DNA of 64,000 nt from Xiphophorus maculatus. Lineage: Eukaryota > Chordata > Actinopteri > Cyprinodontiformes > Poeciliidae. Every line of letters begins with the position of its first letter. Position 1 is the first letter of the stretch. Shown piece by piece: positions 46,461-59,800 of this stretch. Made by a program: the position numbers and the translations under genes. Location: the NCBI RefSeq assembly GCF_002775205.1, contig NC_036450.1, forward strand, positions 17,069,479-17,133,478, in the 5' to 3' direction. Below the pieces are notes generated by a model. It had not been told where the DNA came from, searched no databases, and saw nothing but the letters and a program-made list of their open reading frames with translations.

Positions 46461-49400
46461 CAGCATGTCGTGTATGTGATTTATTTTCTGTTTTTCTTTT
46501 TTATTTATTTATTTTTGCACTAAAATTGTGACTGTTCTTTTTACTTTATTCAGAAAAGTTCCGGTAGCATTAATATAGACCTAAAGATAGATTGAGCAAA
46601 GTGTTGTCGACAATATTGGGTCAAGCACTAAATGCATCTGAAAATCCTTAAAACCCATGCTGGTTTATGAGAAAGACGATTTCAAAAAAATTTACCAAAT
46701 ATTTGACCTGAAATGTGTAATCTCTGAAAGTGGTGCTAAAGTTGGCTTTTGTGGCAGCAATTCTTCAATATGTATATTTTCCTAGTAGTGCAGACTTGTA
46801 TCTTCATTAACAATAAAGTAGTTCACCCTTTATTTACCAGAATCCTGTTGTCACACTGTCGATGTGTTCTTGCTTTATTGTTAAGAGCTCACTAAAAATA
46901 TCCGATTTTACCAATTAAATGCTTCTGTTTTTTTATATTATTAACCGTTTTCCCTCTAGCTTGCCTGGAACATTTTTTTAACATGGCTTTGGTAACTAGG
47001 CAACAGCAGTCAAGTGAAATATTTGTCGGATTCCTTGCTTTGTCTTTCCTTTTTTCCTACCCCACCTCTTAACAACTCCATTCAGTTTATTTATATAACT
47101 CCATTTCACAACAATCACTGTCATTTCAAGGCACTTTCCCAAAAAAATTCAACATTTCAGAAGTAACTTGAGAAACCCTAATTGCACCAAATAATAAATG
47201 TGCATAATATTATCTTCTGGAACCTGCAAATAAACAAATGTTTGTTTTAAAAGAAAAAAAAACATCAGAGAAACATAATTCTCCCATTTTTCCTGCTATC
47301 TATAGCATTGTTCACAATTGTAATGCTTTAAACACAGTGTCTTTAATTGTGGTCCATGTTGCTGTGCTGCACCAAGCACTGCTGCTGGGATTCAGGACGT
47401 AGGAAAGGCATTGATTGAATCTTAGACCTTTAATAGATTTATTTCTTTAACTTAAGTGTTTTACTATTACAAGTTTTATCTAATCAATGGATTGACAAAA
47501 GTATGACAGAAAGCTGCTGTCTTAAAGGCACTTTTCACAGAATGTGAAACTATTCTATGAAAAAGGTCTTCACTTTGAAGATCTGCTGAGCAGGAAAAGG
47601 CGACATCTAGTGGCAAATGTTTTGAAACACTTCTTTTTGACACTAAAAACAAGACAAAGAAAGAGGAGAATTGGGCTGTGCTAAAGAGTTAAGTTGGGCT
47701 CTGAATCACTTTTTTCATATTTTGTTTGGTCTGAAACTTTAAGCATGACAAATAAGAGAACAAATGCTAAACCTGAAGTCAAAAGCAGAACATTATAATC
47801 GGGCATGATCAAACTTACAGAACTGTATCTTCCCAAGATGGGGATTGTTGTTCTTTCATTGCTGTGGTTAGTTTTTTTACCTCATAATAGATTTTTGCAG
47901 TTTTTGCTTTTGTGCAACACTTAAAGTTTTCAGATCATCAAAAAAGTTTTGATATCATACAGAGATAACCAGAGTAAATACAAAAAGGATCAAATGATTT
48001 TAAATTTCTTTGTATGGAAAAATTTGATCTATAACTACGTGGTTCTGTGTGGAAAAAAATTAATTGATTTGCTGAATTTCTTTATATATGTAGAAGAATT
48101 TGGCCTCCTTCTTGTCAGAATTGTCTTGATTTAAAAATCACAAATGGCTTGTTTAGTGGCCCAGTGACTTTAAATAAGCCACTACAAAATTATTACTTTA
48201 CTACTTTGCTTTTTTTTTAGCCATTCAGATTAGGTCCACACAGAATACATACATGTGAACCACCACTGAAAATGTCCTTGCATTATTCCAAATTGATTTT
48301 CCTGAAATTGCGATGCAAAATGAAGGGATATTGACTACATTTTTTTTTTTTTTTGCTTTATTCATCATATTCATTTTGGCACTTTTTGGTGCCACTTTGT
48401 TTTTTTTATATATATATTTTCCACTGGGATATTTTTATATTTTTGCTGTCAAAAATTTCTAAGCAAACCTTACAGTTGGAATACAATGTTCCATTTATGA
48501 ATTACATAGCACCCATTCACAATAAAGACAGGACATATATATAATTCATATCCAATTACATAGTGTCTACTTCAGTTTAAATAAATTCAGTCTACAGTTG
48601 TTTTTCAGCTCAAAATATATTTGCAGTATAGTGTCTGTATCTCCTTTAGCATATAAACAGTAAATTAGTAATTAAATGTGTAGGTGGTAACTGTTGACAT
48701 GAATGTGAAGGAAAAAAGGTGATAATGAAGGCAGTTCAACACATAGGGGTGGCAGTGTTTCTTCTGTTTAATATTTTGAACTCATTTCTTGTACTTTGTT
48801 CTTTTATGAGACCACAGAGGAATAAAGCTTTGCAAACATTTCACCCTCATTATTGTTTACCACATTTCTAAGAGGTTGCTGAGAAGAGACAGAACACAAA
48901 CGGCTGTCTGGAATGGTTTCTTCCACTATTCTGCAAGCCTCCCCTGAATGAGTCATCCAGCTGGCTCTTCATTGGATAAGACCATGCCATCCCAAGGGAT
49001 TGCCTTGCAGAGGCAGAAAGGCCTTGCTTCCATTCACAGAAACACTGGTATGCCTGCCCGTTATTTCATTCACATAAAAGACTAAATATTGCATGTGGGG
49101 TTTTTTAGCCCTTGGCTTCCTTTTTCTCTTTCTCTCTTTCCTCTTCTTGTGATATACGAGGACCTGCCTCATCATCCCTGCCTTTATGTTTGCCTTTGTT
49201 TCTAAGGAGAAAAGGCAGACGTGCTCTTTTTTTTTTTCTTCTCTCTTGCCAGGCAGGAAACAGAGATATTGGGAAGGACTGCAGTGCGAAATCTGCAGTA
49301 CAGTGAGAGCGGAAGCTGCTTATGAATGAGTGTCAGTATTTCAGCTTTGCTAAATGCTGCTGAGGACATTTTATACAGATGTGTGCTTTCTGCTGACTGG

Positions 49401-50279
49401 GGGAGACAATGATGCTATACTGCTGCGTTTCTTACTGGCTTTCTTGAGCTTTTTGTTTGATCGTTTTGTCGTATTCACCTGAGAAAAATGTCAGTCTCTG
49501 CTTTATTTATTTATTTTATTTGCTTCTTTTAATCATTTCATTAATTTCATTCAGACAGAACCAGTTGCTGGGCATTTTCCTGAATTTTTGCCATCTTTCT
49601 AGAAGTCAAAACAAATTATTTTGTAATTCACGTTTGGTTTTCTTTGTGGATTTTTTGGCCACATTTAAGTTAAAATTAGAAATATTTTATTTTGGAAAAT
49701 TTAAGCTAAATAATTTTTTTCTCTTTACTCAGTTTAAATTTAAATATGTTTGAGAGACGGTTAATAAAGATTATTTGGTAGATTTTAGTTTGTGCGAAGC
49801 TTCTCTCTGGGCTTGGTGTCTGCTTTATGTTTCGCTGCTCTTATAAAATAACATGGGAAATATATTTAAATATATTTCCAGTCATGCCAGCTTATTACTG
49901 CATTTTTCTTTTTAGTCACTTATTTTAAAAAAATTTAAAATAAGTTTTTATTTTGGAATTTTTATTAAAAGTTGCTCATATTTCTGATTAATTTGTGAGG
50001 TAATATCCTTGCACATTTTTTCTCTATGAATTTCCTGCTGTTTCAAGATCTGATTTAATGCAGATTTTTTTTTATTCATTTTTTGCCAAGTATGATCATT
50101 ACACACCCCGCTCCCCTCCAATCTTCATTTACTGTCCTCTGAGAAGCAAATGAGAACGCAAGGTGTTGCAGGGAATAAATATGAGTCTAGGGAATTTAAA
50201 AACTGATTGGTTCTAGTGTGCTGTTAGTGGGAGTTTTTTTCCTCTCCCTCCAACAGGAAGTGATTTGCGGTGTTCAGCA

Positions 50280-50878
50280 AGCCTTTTGTTGAGAAGGTTT
50301 TCTCAGATCAGTGAGTCATGCTTCAGCTCTGAGCCGGCAGGCAGCAGCCAGCAGAGAGTATTTGCTCTTTCCTTGCAGTGTCCGTGATCATCAGCGACAT
50401 TCATCTCTTTTCTGTTTCAGTTTTGGGGATTTTTTTTTTTTTTTCTTTTTGAGAAGCCGCTCTAAGAAGAAAAAGCAGGAGCATCGCAGCTTGAAAAACT
50501 GCACCCCAAAAACTGGCAGGGTTGGTTTTTTTTTATCCTCGACTTCTTGTGCTACAGTGTTGTGTTTCCACAGATTTGGTCTCTAACGGATTGTATTTCT
50601 GCTCTGGATTTTATTGAGAAACGATTGGACTTTGGTGACAGCAACAGCTCTGCACATTGAACCGCCACTGTAAACTCAACAGAGAGGAAAAAAAAAATTA
50701 CAGTCAGGTGGCCTGTGATTGCTGAGAGGCGTTCGCTGCCTGTGCTACTGCTGCTATGTTACAGGAGAGGGTTATCAGCGCGATTCGGCCACGTCTGCCT
50801 GCACGCCTGTGAAGGAGGCAGGCTGTGTGTGTTGGTTGGTTGGTGGAGAGAAGAGGAGCGAGCTATAGAGGGAAGGGT
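50280..50878 (+). other. shc3: Probable shc3 5' UTR and promoter-proximal region
   Basis: This stretch directly precedes the start codon at 50879 and is richer in G+C than its surroundings, with several short upstream ATGs (for example at 50715). Transcription start and any upstream intron cannot be fixed from sequence alone. Confidence 0.35.
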
Positions 50879-53800
50879 ATGCTTCACCGTACCAAGTATA
50901 ACCGCTTCAGGAATGAGTCAGTAACATCTGTCGATGAGCTTCTCCACGGCCTGTCCATGAACCCCAAGGTCTCGGCCTCTTCCCAGTCTGCTGCCGAGAC
51001 ATCCTTCGCACCCCCAAGTGAGGTCCAGCCCTCATCCACCGCTGCCGTCCCTTCCAGCAACACAACCAGCCACGGCTCAGAGCATCTGGAGGATGGAGGC
51101 ACCACCCTCTGCACCCTCATCAACAAGGTCTCCGGCCTGAAATTCAGCAACTCGGGCAGCCTGCTTGGCATCAAGGGTCTACCCTCGGCCGTCAAGGACC
51201 TGGCCGTGTCCAAGCTGCAAGGGGGTGGGGGTGCGGGCTCCAGCCCCAGCAGCGTGGCGGCGGCAGCAGCAGCAACAGCCGTCTCTGGTGTGGGAGGGTC
51301 TCAGTGCAGCTCCCATTCAACCTCCTGCACACAGTTGGAGACAGCTGTCAACATGAGCAAGAAGAGCAAACTGGACGATCTCCAGCCTAGAGGAGACGAT
51401 TGGAATCCAGGTGGGGGTGGTGGACTGGTGAGCAAGCCCTCCAGAGGATGGCTGCACTCGAATGAGAAGATATCTGGCCCAGGAGTCACATACGTTGTGA
51501 AGGTTGGTGGACTTTCCCTCTCATTCTCTTTCTTTCTCTTTTTTTTTCAATGGGAAGAGATTAGCTACCTCCGATGGGGATTAGAGAGTGAGAATGCAAT
51601 TGTGCATCACAACATGCCCTTGAGTGGGTGTGTGTGAGCTGGCTACTGCTGAAGGTTGAGCAATCAGAAAACAGACATTGAATAATTCAGGAAATGCAGA
51701 AGGTCAACACTGGTGGAAAAGTAGAGACACAGCTCACAATGGCAACATGAAAAAACAGGCTTTAAACCATGGTTTATCTGGTATTCTCCTGTCTGATGTA
51801 TGTGAAGCTACAGCGTTATGCTTTTGTAACCATGGTGATGTGTTATTTCTGTACATCGTGCACCTCTCCGAGCTCCATGGCTGTGTTAGCTCCCTGAAAA
51901 CGGCTGAACGGGAAGAGACTCATGGTGTGTTTGTCTCATTGCAGCTGTTATCTCTCCCTAATGTTATTCAGCCATCATGCATCATTTAAGTTGGTGCACA
52001 AGTAGAAGAGCTGCAAATGTCATCATACTAGCAATGAGTCACTAGCACACAGTGATGATGCTGAGACCCGACTCTTCAAGGAAAGACAGATATGGGGTAA
52101 TGGGATAGAAACTATTTTCACTGAAACCATTAAGTTTTATAGTTTAATTGAATAAAATGATCTTTTATTCATGCAGTAGATTTAACAAAGCACTTCTTTA
52201 GCTCTTAGGAAGGGATAAACACACCCAGTGAGACATGCTATATACCAAATCAAGTTATACAAGATGACTAACATCATATGACACCTACTACAACTTTTCT
52301 GAATAAAGCCTGCAGTCTGTTTGACCAGCGTGGCTTTCCATTAACTGCTTCAAGGCAGACAGCACTTATTTTGGTCCAGTCAATGCTGCTGTGACAGGGG
52401 AAATGGGTCTGACTCCCCCAAGCCCCCAGCTCTTCCTGTCAGTTTGTGTCCTGCGTCTATCGAGTTCAGCGTGGTGTTTCTGCTCACAGCACTTTTAATT
52501 AGCGTCATGTGGTCAACCCTCATACATCATGCACCATTACACTAGAGAGGGCATTGACTCACTGTGACATTGTTTACCCTCACTTTCCTTCTCCTTTTGT
52601 TGCTGTTTGTTAATAAAAAAAAAATAAAAAGAAATAATAATAATAAAAGAGAAAGTCAACATGAAATGGTACTAGTTTTTTTTTCTTATTGGAAGTAAAA
52701 TTCTGTTATCATTTGTGGTACTATTGTGATAATGATATAGGTGATGATGAAACTATGTCTTTTTAGATAACTGTTTATTTTTGACAGCATGACATAGCAA
52801 TCACACAAACACAAATACTTCTCTTTAACACCATACCATTTGAAATAGACCTACAGAGAACACCATTTCTGAACACTTTAAAGAAGTATAATTTTTATCA
52901 CCAACATGCATGCAGTAAATGCATTTAATCATGTTTTTGGGTTTACTGTTCATTGATGCTCTCATGGGACACACAGTGGAAAAAATACTAAAGACAACTC
53001 TGACAATACAGTCAATTTTTGGCAGTTTTCACACAACAACTTTTGGAATTAATCATTGTCATAATATGTCCAAATTCTTATTATGACAAGAAAACAAATC
53101 ATGAAAACGGTAAGCACTGCAATAAATGTCAACCCCTACCTTCCACCCAACTTTGAAGGTTTGCGGTCATTTGGCGATGGGCTGGATAAGCTCTAGACGT
53201 GTCTGAAGTTAACTTCCGGTTGAATTTATTAGACTGACTAAGAAGCCCTATTATTCAACCTTGTGGAATCACGTTTTTAAACTATTAAGCAACTAATCTC
53301 ATACTGCTCATTTTCACACATTGTCATGCTCAGTGTTTTGATGCTTGGCATGTCTATTAATTCTGTTAATCCCTGGGTGGTATATTCTGTCACTGTCTTC
53401 AAGATGGTGGTGTGGTAATGCTTTGGGAATAAAGTTCTGCAGGCTGGACTTCGGTCGAACAGTGAATATTTTATGACAAACTGCAGCCTAGTCAGCACAA
53501 CCGAATCATGACAAAATCTTGGCCCGATCATAGAGAAGTCCCTCCGGTCTCTGGACAGCGTTCAGAGATCAACACATATTCCCCAAAGTAAAGATACTAC
53601 CACATGCATACGTTCCACATTTACGTCATGAATGTCATGAAGAAGATGTAAAAAGGTTCCACATTTACTTCTTCTTTGGGTCCTGGTGGCGGATTGTCTG
53701 CTGATGCATCTGGAATCCATTAGATTAGATTTGTTTTCTCCACAATTATTGGCACCCTTGGTTTTAATATTTACAATCGCTCTTTGCCAACAGGACAGCA

Positions 53801-56800
53801 GTAGTCTTCTCATAAAACATTTTGTAATGTTGCATATTTTTTATAGATGATCCACAATCCTTGATCCTCTCTGTTACATTCTTCTCTTTAGCTCATTCCA
53901 CTGGATTTATTTTGGGTTTGGGTAAGGGGACTGAGATGGCAGTGGGATGAGATACTTTTTTTTTTGTTCAAAAATACTTTATGTATCCCAAAGGGAAATT
54001 AAAGAGTTATTGCAGATGGTGATGAAGTGGACAGGGAGGGTCTCTAGTAGTAATGAGTCCTGCAGGACGTACTAACAAGCTCAATATCCTGGCAGGAGAG
54101 ACAATATTCCACAGTAACATGTCCTGGATGACACCATCACTTGTTGGCAAAAACTGCTAATCCACCTCATTTTCCTTTTCCTGCCACTTTTTAAGTCTCT
54201 CTCTGATCGTATGTTTTGAAGACCGATCTTGGGGACGGTGGAGTCTTGGATATTATTCTTGACTTTTATGATTGATTGAAGAAAAGATTTGAACTTTCTC
54301 CTTCTTTCTCTGTTCTTTGGCCCTGCTTCTGCATCCTTGAAGCCTCTTTTTAAACTCATACAGTTCAAGTATAATCTGAGCTTTTGAGATGCTAATCAGC
54401 AGCTCCTGGTTGTAAAAACTGGTTGCCAACGTTGCGCATCATAAGAACTGTCTTTCCAGCTGCACAGCATTCAAAACCAGAGGGATGACTCATTGTAAAG
54501 CAACCAGCTTGTTTATTGATAATTTCTAATAGTTTTTATGGAGACTTGGAGATTGCAAGTCCTATTTGTTTTAAGCTTTTTAGTTATTGCTCTATAAATA
54601 TGGGCACAATTTGGGAAGAACCAAGTTTTTGTTTCCAATTCTAGATGTATGAAGATTAATACACATCTGCCTCATTTGAACAGCATGTTCACCAGTCTTT
54701 CCCATTTTGTGGTGAAGAGGAATAGTTTTTATGAAACATTTATACCCTATGGGAAACAGCAGAGAAGAAATGTTTCAATGCTGTGCTCAGAATAAGTCTT
54801 CTCTTCCAATTTTAGAACAGTTTGATATATTTTTGGGCTTGTGGAAGTGAGCTCTTCATATCCGTTGTACTGAAAATAGATAACGCTGTCAGTCTGCAAA
54901 TGTCACTGTGACATAGAACGTGTTTGGTTGCCAAAAGTTGCTAAATGCACCCTGGAGAATGGAGAAGTCGTCTGCAATTTATGGTTTTAATATGTTTATA
55001 GTTATGAAACAGTAGGGGCAACATTAAGGTTGTTGGATGCCAAATTAAGAATATGATTCTGCTAAATGATAAGAATTTGTCAGCACAAAATGGTCCTGGT
55101 TGGTGCAGTATTATTCAAGCGTGAGATGTCTGTAATACGAGGAGCTCTCGTGTACTGTGACTTGACTTCATCACAAGACACACTGATATTTATGAAGAGA
55201 TAAAGCACTGCCATTACTTTTTGTTATCTTTCCTTCCTTCTGTCCTTCTGTCCTTCCTTTCTTTACTCCTTCCTTCCCTCCACATGTCCTGCATGTTTCT
55301 TTTCACTCCCCATGTTCTTTCTTTTTGCTTTTTAAGCTTCCATATTTAAAATCTGCCTGTAGAAATATCTGCAATAGCTTCTTAATGAACTTTCAGGTTT
55401 TCATATTTAAATCAAAAGTAAGGGACGTAGGACTATGGAAAACTGAGTTTGGAGAATTCTGGATTTTTTATCTTAAAGTAACCCGAAGAGCTGGAAAGTA
55501 TGGCATGAACATGTTTATGAAAACACAGCTGTACACCCCAAGACACCAGCAAGGAATAAAACTGATACATTTAACTTTGAGCTGCCTGCATGCATCTCAT
55601 ACAACACTGATACACAAGCTCATAAGGATGAAACTATTTCACATTTAACACCTGTCCAGTTTTGTTTTCTTCTCAAGATAAGACAATAATTATGAATCCA
55701 CAACAGGACTGTGGTGACTTTGATCTTTATTCCCTGGCCAAATATGTTGTATATTGTACATAAAACACATGTACAATATACATGTGTTATATATAAAACA
55801 TGTTATGTATAGTTTGTCTCAAAGATTTCATTCTTGATTCTTTGCAGTATCTGGGCTGCATAGAAGTCCTACGATCGATGAGATCCTTGGATTTCACTAC
55901 AAGGTCACAAATAACAAGGTATGTTCAAACATGGTGTGGTTTTCTTCATTCAAATTCTTGGATTTTATGGCTTGTTGCTTTTAATATTACACAGTTTTTT
56001 CATTTGAAAATGGTAGCTTCTATAAGGTTGCTTTCTTTAATTATTATTAAAACATAATAATCTCATAATATTTCCTGGTGTCAGTATCTCAAATAAAATA
56101 CATGTAAATATATTTGGGACTACTGATGTCAGGATCTGTGTTTTTCTGTGTTTATTTAGAGTTTTCTGTGTCCTTAGTCTCTTCGTTGTCCTGTCCTCCC
56201 CTTGATTGTTCCCAGGTGTGTCTCGTTCTGTGACTACCCTCCCGTGTATTTAACCCCACCTGTGTCCCTTGTTCCTCGTCGGGTCCTCGTCAATGTTACG
56301 TCAATGTTAGCTTCTGTTTCGTCTGTGTTTCCTGGTGCCTGCTGCTCGTTGTTGGATTTATTTATAATTAAACTCATCATATTCATCATACCTGGGTCCG
56401 CTGCATCTGCCTCACCACCAACACCACCGCACCTCATGACAGAAGGACCCGACCAGACCGATCGGTGAGGCTGCTAACATGGACCCAGCATTCAGGAGGT
56501 TACCTCCTAAAGGGCAGAGCGGCCCGAGGCGGAGGTCCGGCAGGGAGGACAGGGAGCTGGCTGAAGCCCTCGCCGACCTGCAGCGGGAGCTATTCCGGGG
56601 GACAAGACTGGTGTTGGCACCCCCCGGATATGGCCCCCGTCGATACCTCCGTCCGGGAAGCCAGCGACCTGAGCCGCCGGTGGAGCCGGCCCCTCGTCGC
56701 TTTCCGGAGCCGCCACCTCCGCTGCCCGCTCGGAGACAGCGACGTGAGCCGCCGGCAGACCCGGTCCCTCGTCGCTTTCCGGAGCCGCCACCTCCACGGT

Positions 56801-59800
56801 CAGCCCGGAGACAGCGACGTGAGCCGCCGGTGGACCCGGCCCCTCGTCGCCTTCCGGATCCGTCACCTCCGCTGCCATATCGGAGACAGCGACGTGAGCC
56901 GCCGGTGCACCCGGCCCCTCGTCGCTTTCCGGAGCCGCCACCTCCACGGTCAGCCCGGAGACAGCGACGTGAGCCGCCGGTGGACCCGGCCCCTCGTCGC
57001 CTTCCGGAGCTGTCACCCCCGCGGCCGGTTCCAAGGCTTCGCTGCGGCTCGCCCCCGCGGCCGGTTCCAAGGCTTCGCTGCGGCTCGCCCCCGCGGCCGG
57101 TTCCAAGGCTTCGCTGCGGCTCGCCCCCGCGGCCGGTTCCAAGGCTTCGCTGCGGCTCGCCCCCGCGGCCGGTTCCAAGGCTTCGCTGCGGCTCGCCCCC
57201 GCGGCCGGTTCCAAGGCTTCGCTGCGGCTCGCCCCCGCGGCCGGTTCCAAGGCTTCGCTGCGGCTCGCCCCCGCGGCCGGTTCCAAGGCTTCGCTGCGGC
57301 TCGCCCCCGCGGCCGGTTCCAAGGCTTCGCTGCGGCTCGCCCCCGCGGCCGGTTCCAAGGCTTCGCCGCGGCTCGCCTACGCGGCCGGTTCCAAGGCTTC
57401 GCCGCGGCTCGCCTACGCGGCCGGTTCCAAGGCTTCGCCGCGGCTCGCCTACGCGGCCGGTTCCAAGGCTTCGCTCCGGCGCACCCGAGGCCGAGTCAGC
57501 CGGCGTTCCTGCCGGCGCACCCGAGGCCGAGTCAGCCGGCGTTCCTGCCGGCGCACCCGAGGCCGAGTCAGCCGGCGTTCCTGCCGGCGCACCCGAGGCC
57601 GAGTCAGCCGGCGTTCCTGCCGGCGCACCCGAGGCCGAGTCAGCCGGCGTTCCAGCCGGCGCACCCGAGGCCGAATCAGCCGGCGTTCCAGCCGGCGCAC
57701 CCGAGGCCGAATCAGCCGGCGTTCCAGCCGGCGCACCTGAGACCGAGACTCCCTGTGTTCCTACCGAGACTCCCTGCGTTCCTCCAGAGACCCTGACCTC
57801 CAGCGTTCCTCCAGAGACCCTGACCTCCAGCGTTCCTCCAGAGACCCTGACCTCCAGCGTTCCTCCAGAGACCCTGACCTCCAGCGTTCCTCCAGAGACC
57901 CTGACCCCCAGCGTTCCTCCAGAGACCCTGACCCCCAGCGTTCCTCCAGAGACCCTGACCCCCAGCGTTCCTCCCGAGACCCTGACCCCCAGCGTTCCTC
58001 CCGAGACCGAGACCCCCAGCGTTCCTCCCGAGACCGAGACCCCCAGCGTTCCTCCCGAGACCGAGACCCCCAGCGTTCCTCCCGAGACCGAGACCCCCAG
58101 CGTTCCTCCCGAGACCGAGACCCCCAGCGTTCCTCCCGAGACCGAGACCCTGCCTCGGGGGGCTCGTCGTCGCCGTCTGTGGGCGGCCCCCGGGACTCAT
58201 CGCCACCTCCAGCGCCGCGGACGGCCGCCGGACCGCCTCCGTGGTTCCCGCCTCCAGCGCCGCGGACGGCCGCCGGACCGCCTCCGTGGTTCCCGCCTCC
58301 GGGGTTCCCGTCTCCGTGGTTCCCGCCTCCAGCGCCGCGGACGGCCGCCGGACCGCCTCCGTGGTTCCCGCCTCCAGCGCCGCGGACGGCCGCCGGACCG
58401 CCTCCGTGGTTCCCGCCTCCAGCGCCGCGGACGGCCGCCGGACCGCCTCCGTGGTTCCCGCCTCCAGCGCCGCGGACGACCACCGGACCACCTCCGTGGT
58501 TCCCGCCGCCGCGGACGACCACCGGACCACCTCCGTGGTTCCCGCCTCCTTTGCCTCCGCCCACCCTGTGGGTAGTTTTTTGTTTGTTTATGGACTCTTG
58601 GCCCTTCTTGTGTTTCCGCCCACGATGGTGGGTAGTTTTTTGTTTTTCTTGACTCTGGCCCCCCATCCGGCGCCCCTCCGCCCACCCTTGTTGTGGTTTT
58701 TTTTTTTTTGGGCGTCTGGTAGCCGCCCTTGAGGGAGGGGTACTGTCAGGATCTGTGTTTTTCTGTGTTTATTTAGAGTTTTCTGTGTCCTTAGTCTCTT
58801 CGTTGTCCTGTCCTCCCCTTGATTGTTCCCAGGTGTGTCTCGTTCTGTGACTACCCTCCCGTGTATTTAACCCCACCTGTGTCCCTTGTTCCTCGTCGGG
58901 TCCTCGTCAATGTTACGTCAATGTTAGCTTCTGTTTCGTCTGTGTTTCCTGGTGCCTGCTGCTCGTTGTTGGATTTATTTATAATTAAACTCATCATATT
59001 CATCATACCTGGGTCCGCTGCATCTGCCTCACCACCAACACCACCGCACCTCATGACAACTGATTGTTTTTGATATAGACAATATGGCTCACTGCCCAGG
59101 TCACAATCACAGCTCAACAGTTTAAAGACAAAACAGAATTTTTGTTTCACAAACATTTTTGTTGAATTACGTCTCTGCATGTCCAGTTTGTTAACATAAA
59201 AAATTGAACCATGTGCCAGAGCTTGCTGAATATGCTGATTCACAGCTTCTGATTCCACAATCTTTAACATTTTTTTTAAAGCATTTCAATTACATTTAAT
59301 GATAAAGTCCTCACAATCTACCATGCTCTCCTCATTGTAGGAACAGTAAAAGTTCCTACACTGAGTAGAGATCCCTTAATGCAAAGTTGGAATATAAAAC
59401 TTGTATTGTGGGGGAAAAAAAACACAAACAAAATGTTTACAATTCAAATGTTCATCTATGTCTTCATACAAAACATTAACATAACAAATTGGCAATAGAC
59501 ATACATGTTTAACATTTTGCTACGTAGCTAAAATGAACTAAAGTATAATGACGTAGGGGTTGATTCTGTTGTGAGTGAATGGAAAATGCAAATGTGCATA
59601 AAGTTAGATTTAAATATTGCTGTATACAAAAGATAAAATCATGGAATATTTCACTGTTTAACCTTAAAAAAGAAAAGATCAATTACTTGGTTAGTTGATT
59701 AACAAATGACGGAAGCTCCTCTTCTTCTGTAAGCCCATTTTCCAGTCCGTGTGTGTATATTGCAGCAATGACACACTGATTAAAGTGACTCAGACCCTGA

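Larger units (their letters stand above)
45464..50200. other. Intergenic region between cks2 and shc3 (divergent)
   Basis: Nothing gene-like was found. It holds a Tc1-like relic around 45955-46460, hairpins at 45820-45855 and 46096-46126, a short fragment near 47078-47140 resembling a common dispersed teleost repeat (class not certain), and several T-rich tracts (for example 48340-48355). Confidence 0.5.
56127..59058 (+). mobile_element. Complete non-autonomous LTR retroelement, 2932 bp
   Basis: Two 315-bp direct repeats (56127-56441 and 58744-59058) begin TGTCAGGATC and end CTCATGACA, with TGTCA/TGACA inverted tips. They flank a 2302-bp interior and are bordered by a 5-bp duplication (ACTGA). 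A purine-rich tract (GAGGGAGGGGTAC) lies directly before the 3' LTR, as expected for second-strand priming. A primer-binding site was not assigned with confidence: the bases after the 5' LTR start GAAGGACCCG. No protease, reverse transcriptase, RNase H or integrase is present, so it must be moved in trans, most likely by a Ty3/Gypsy-type partner (inference). The LTRs look identical by eye, implying a very recent insertion. Confidence 0.92.

Noticed and set aside
50825..50878. Upstream in-frame extension of shc3 exon 1
   Set aside because: It has no ATG; the ATG at 50879 gives the N-terminus expected for SHC3.
54081..54368. Basic minus-strand ORF in shc3 intron 1
   Set aside because: It lies within repeat-derived sequence and shows no domain; kept only as part of the repeat description.
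57016..58150. Regular 36- and 27-bp repeats that could suggest a CRISPR-like array
   Set aside because: Units are head to tail without unique spacers, in a vertebrate LTR element; this is a minisatellite.
56507..58685. Long minus-strand and other-frame ORFs over the LTR element
   Set aside because: GC-rich repeat units with periods divisible by three keep several frames open at once; only the + frame starting at 56479 begins where an element ORF is expected.
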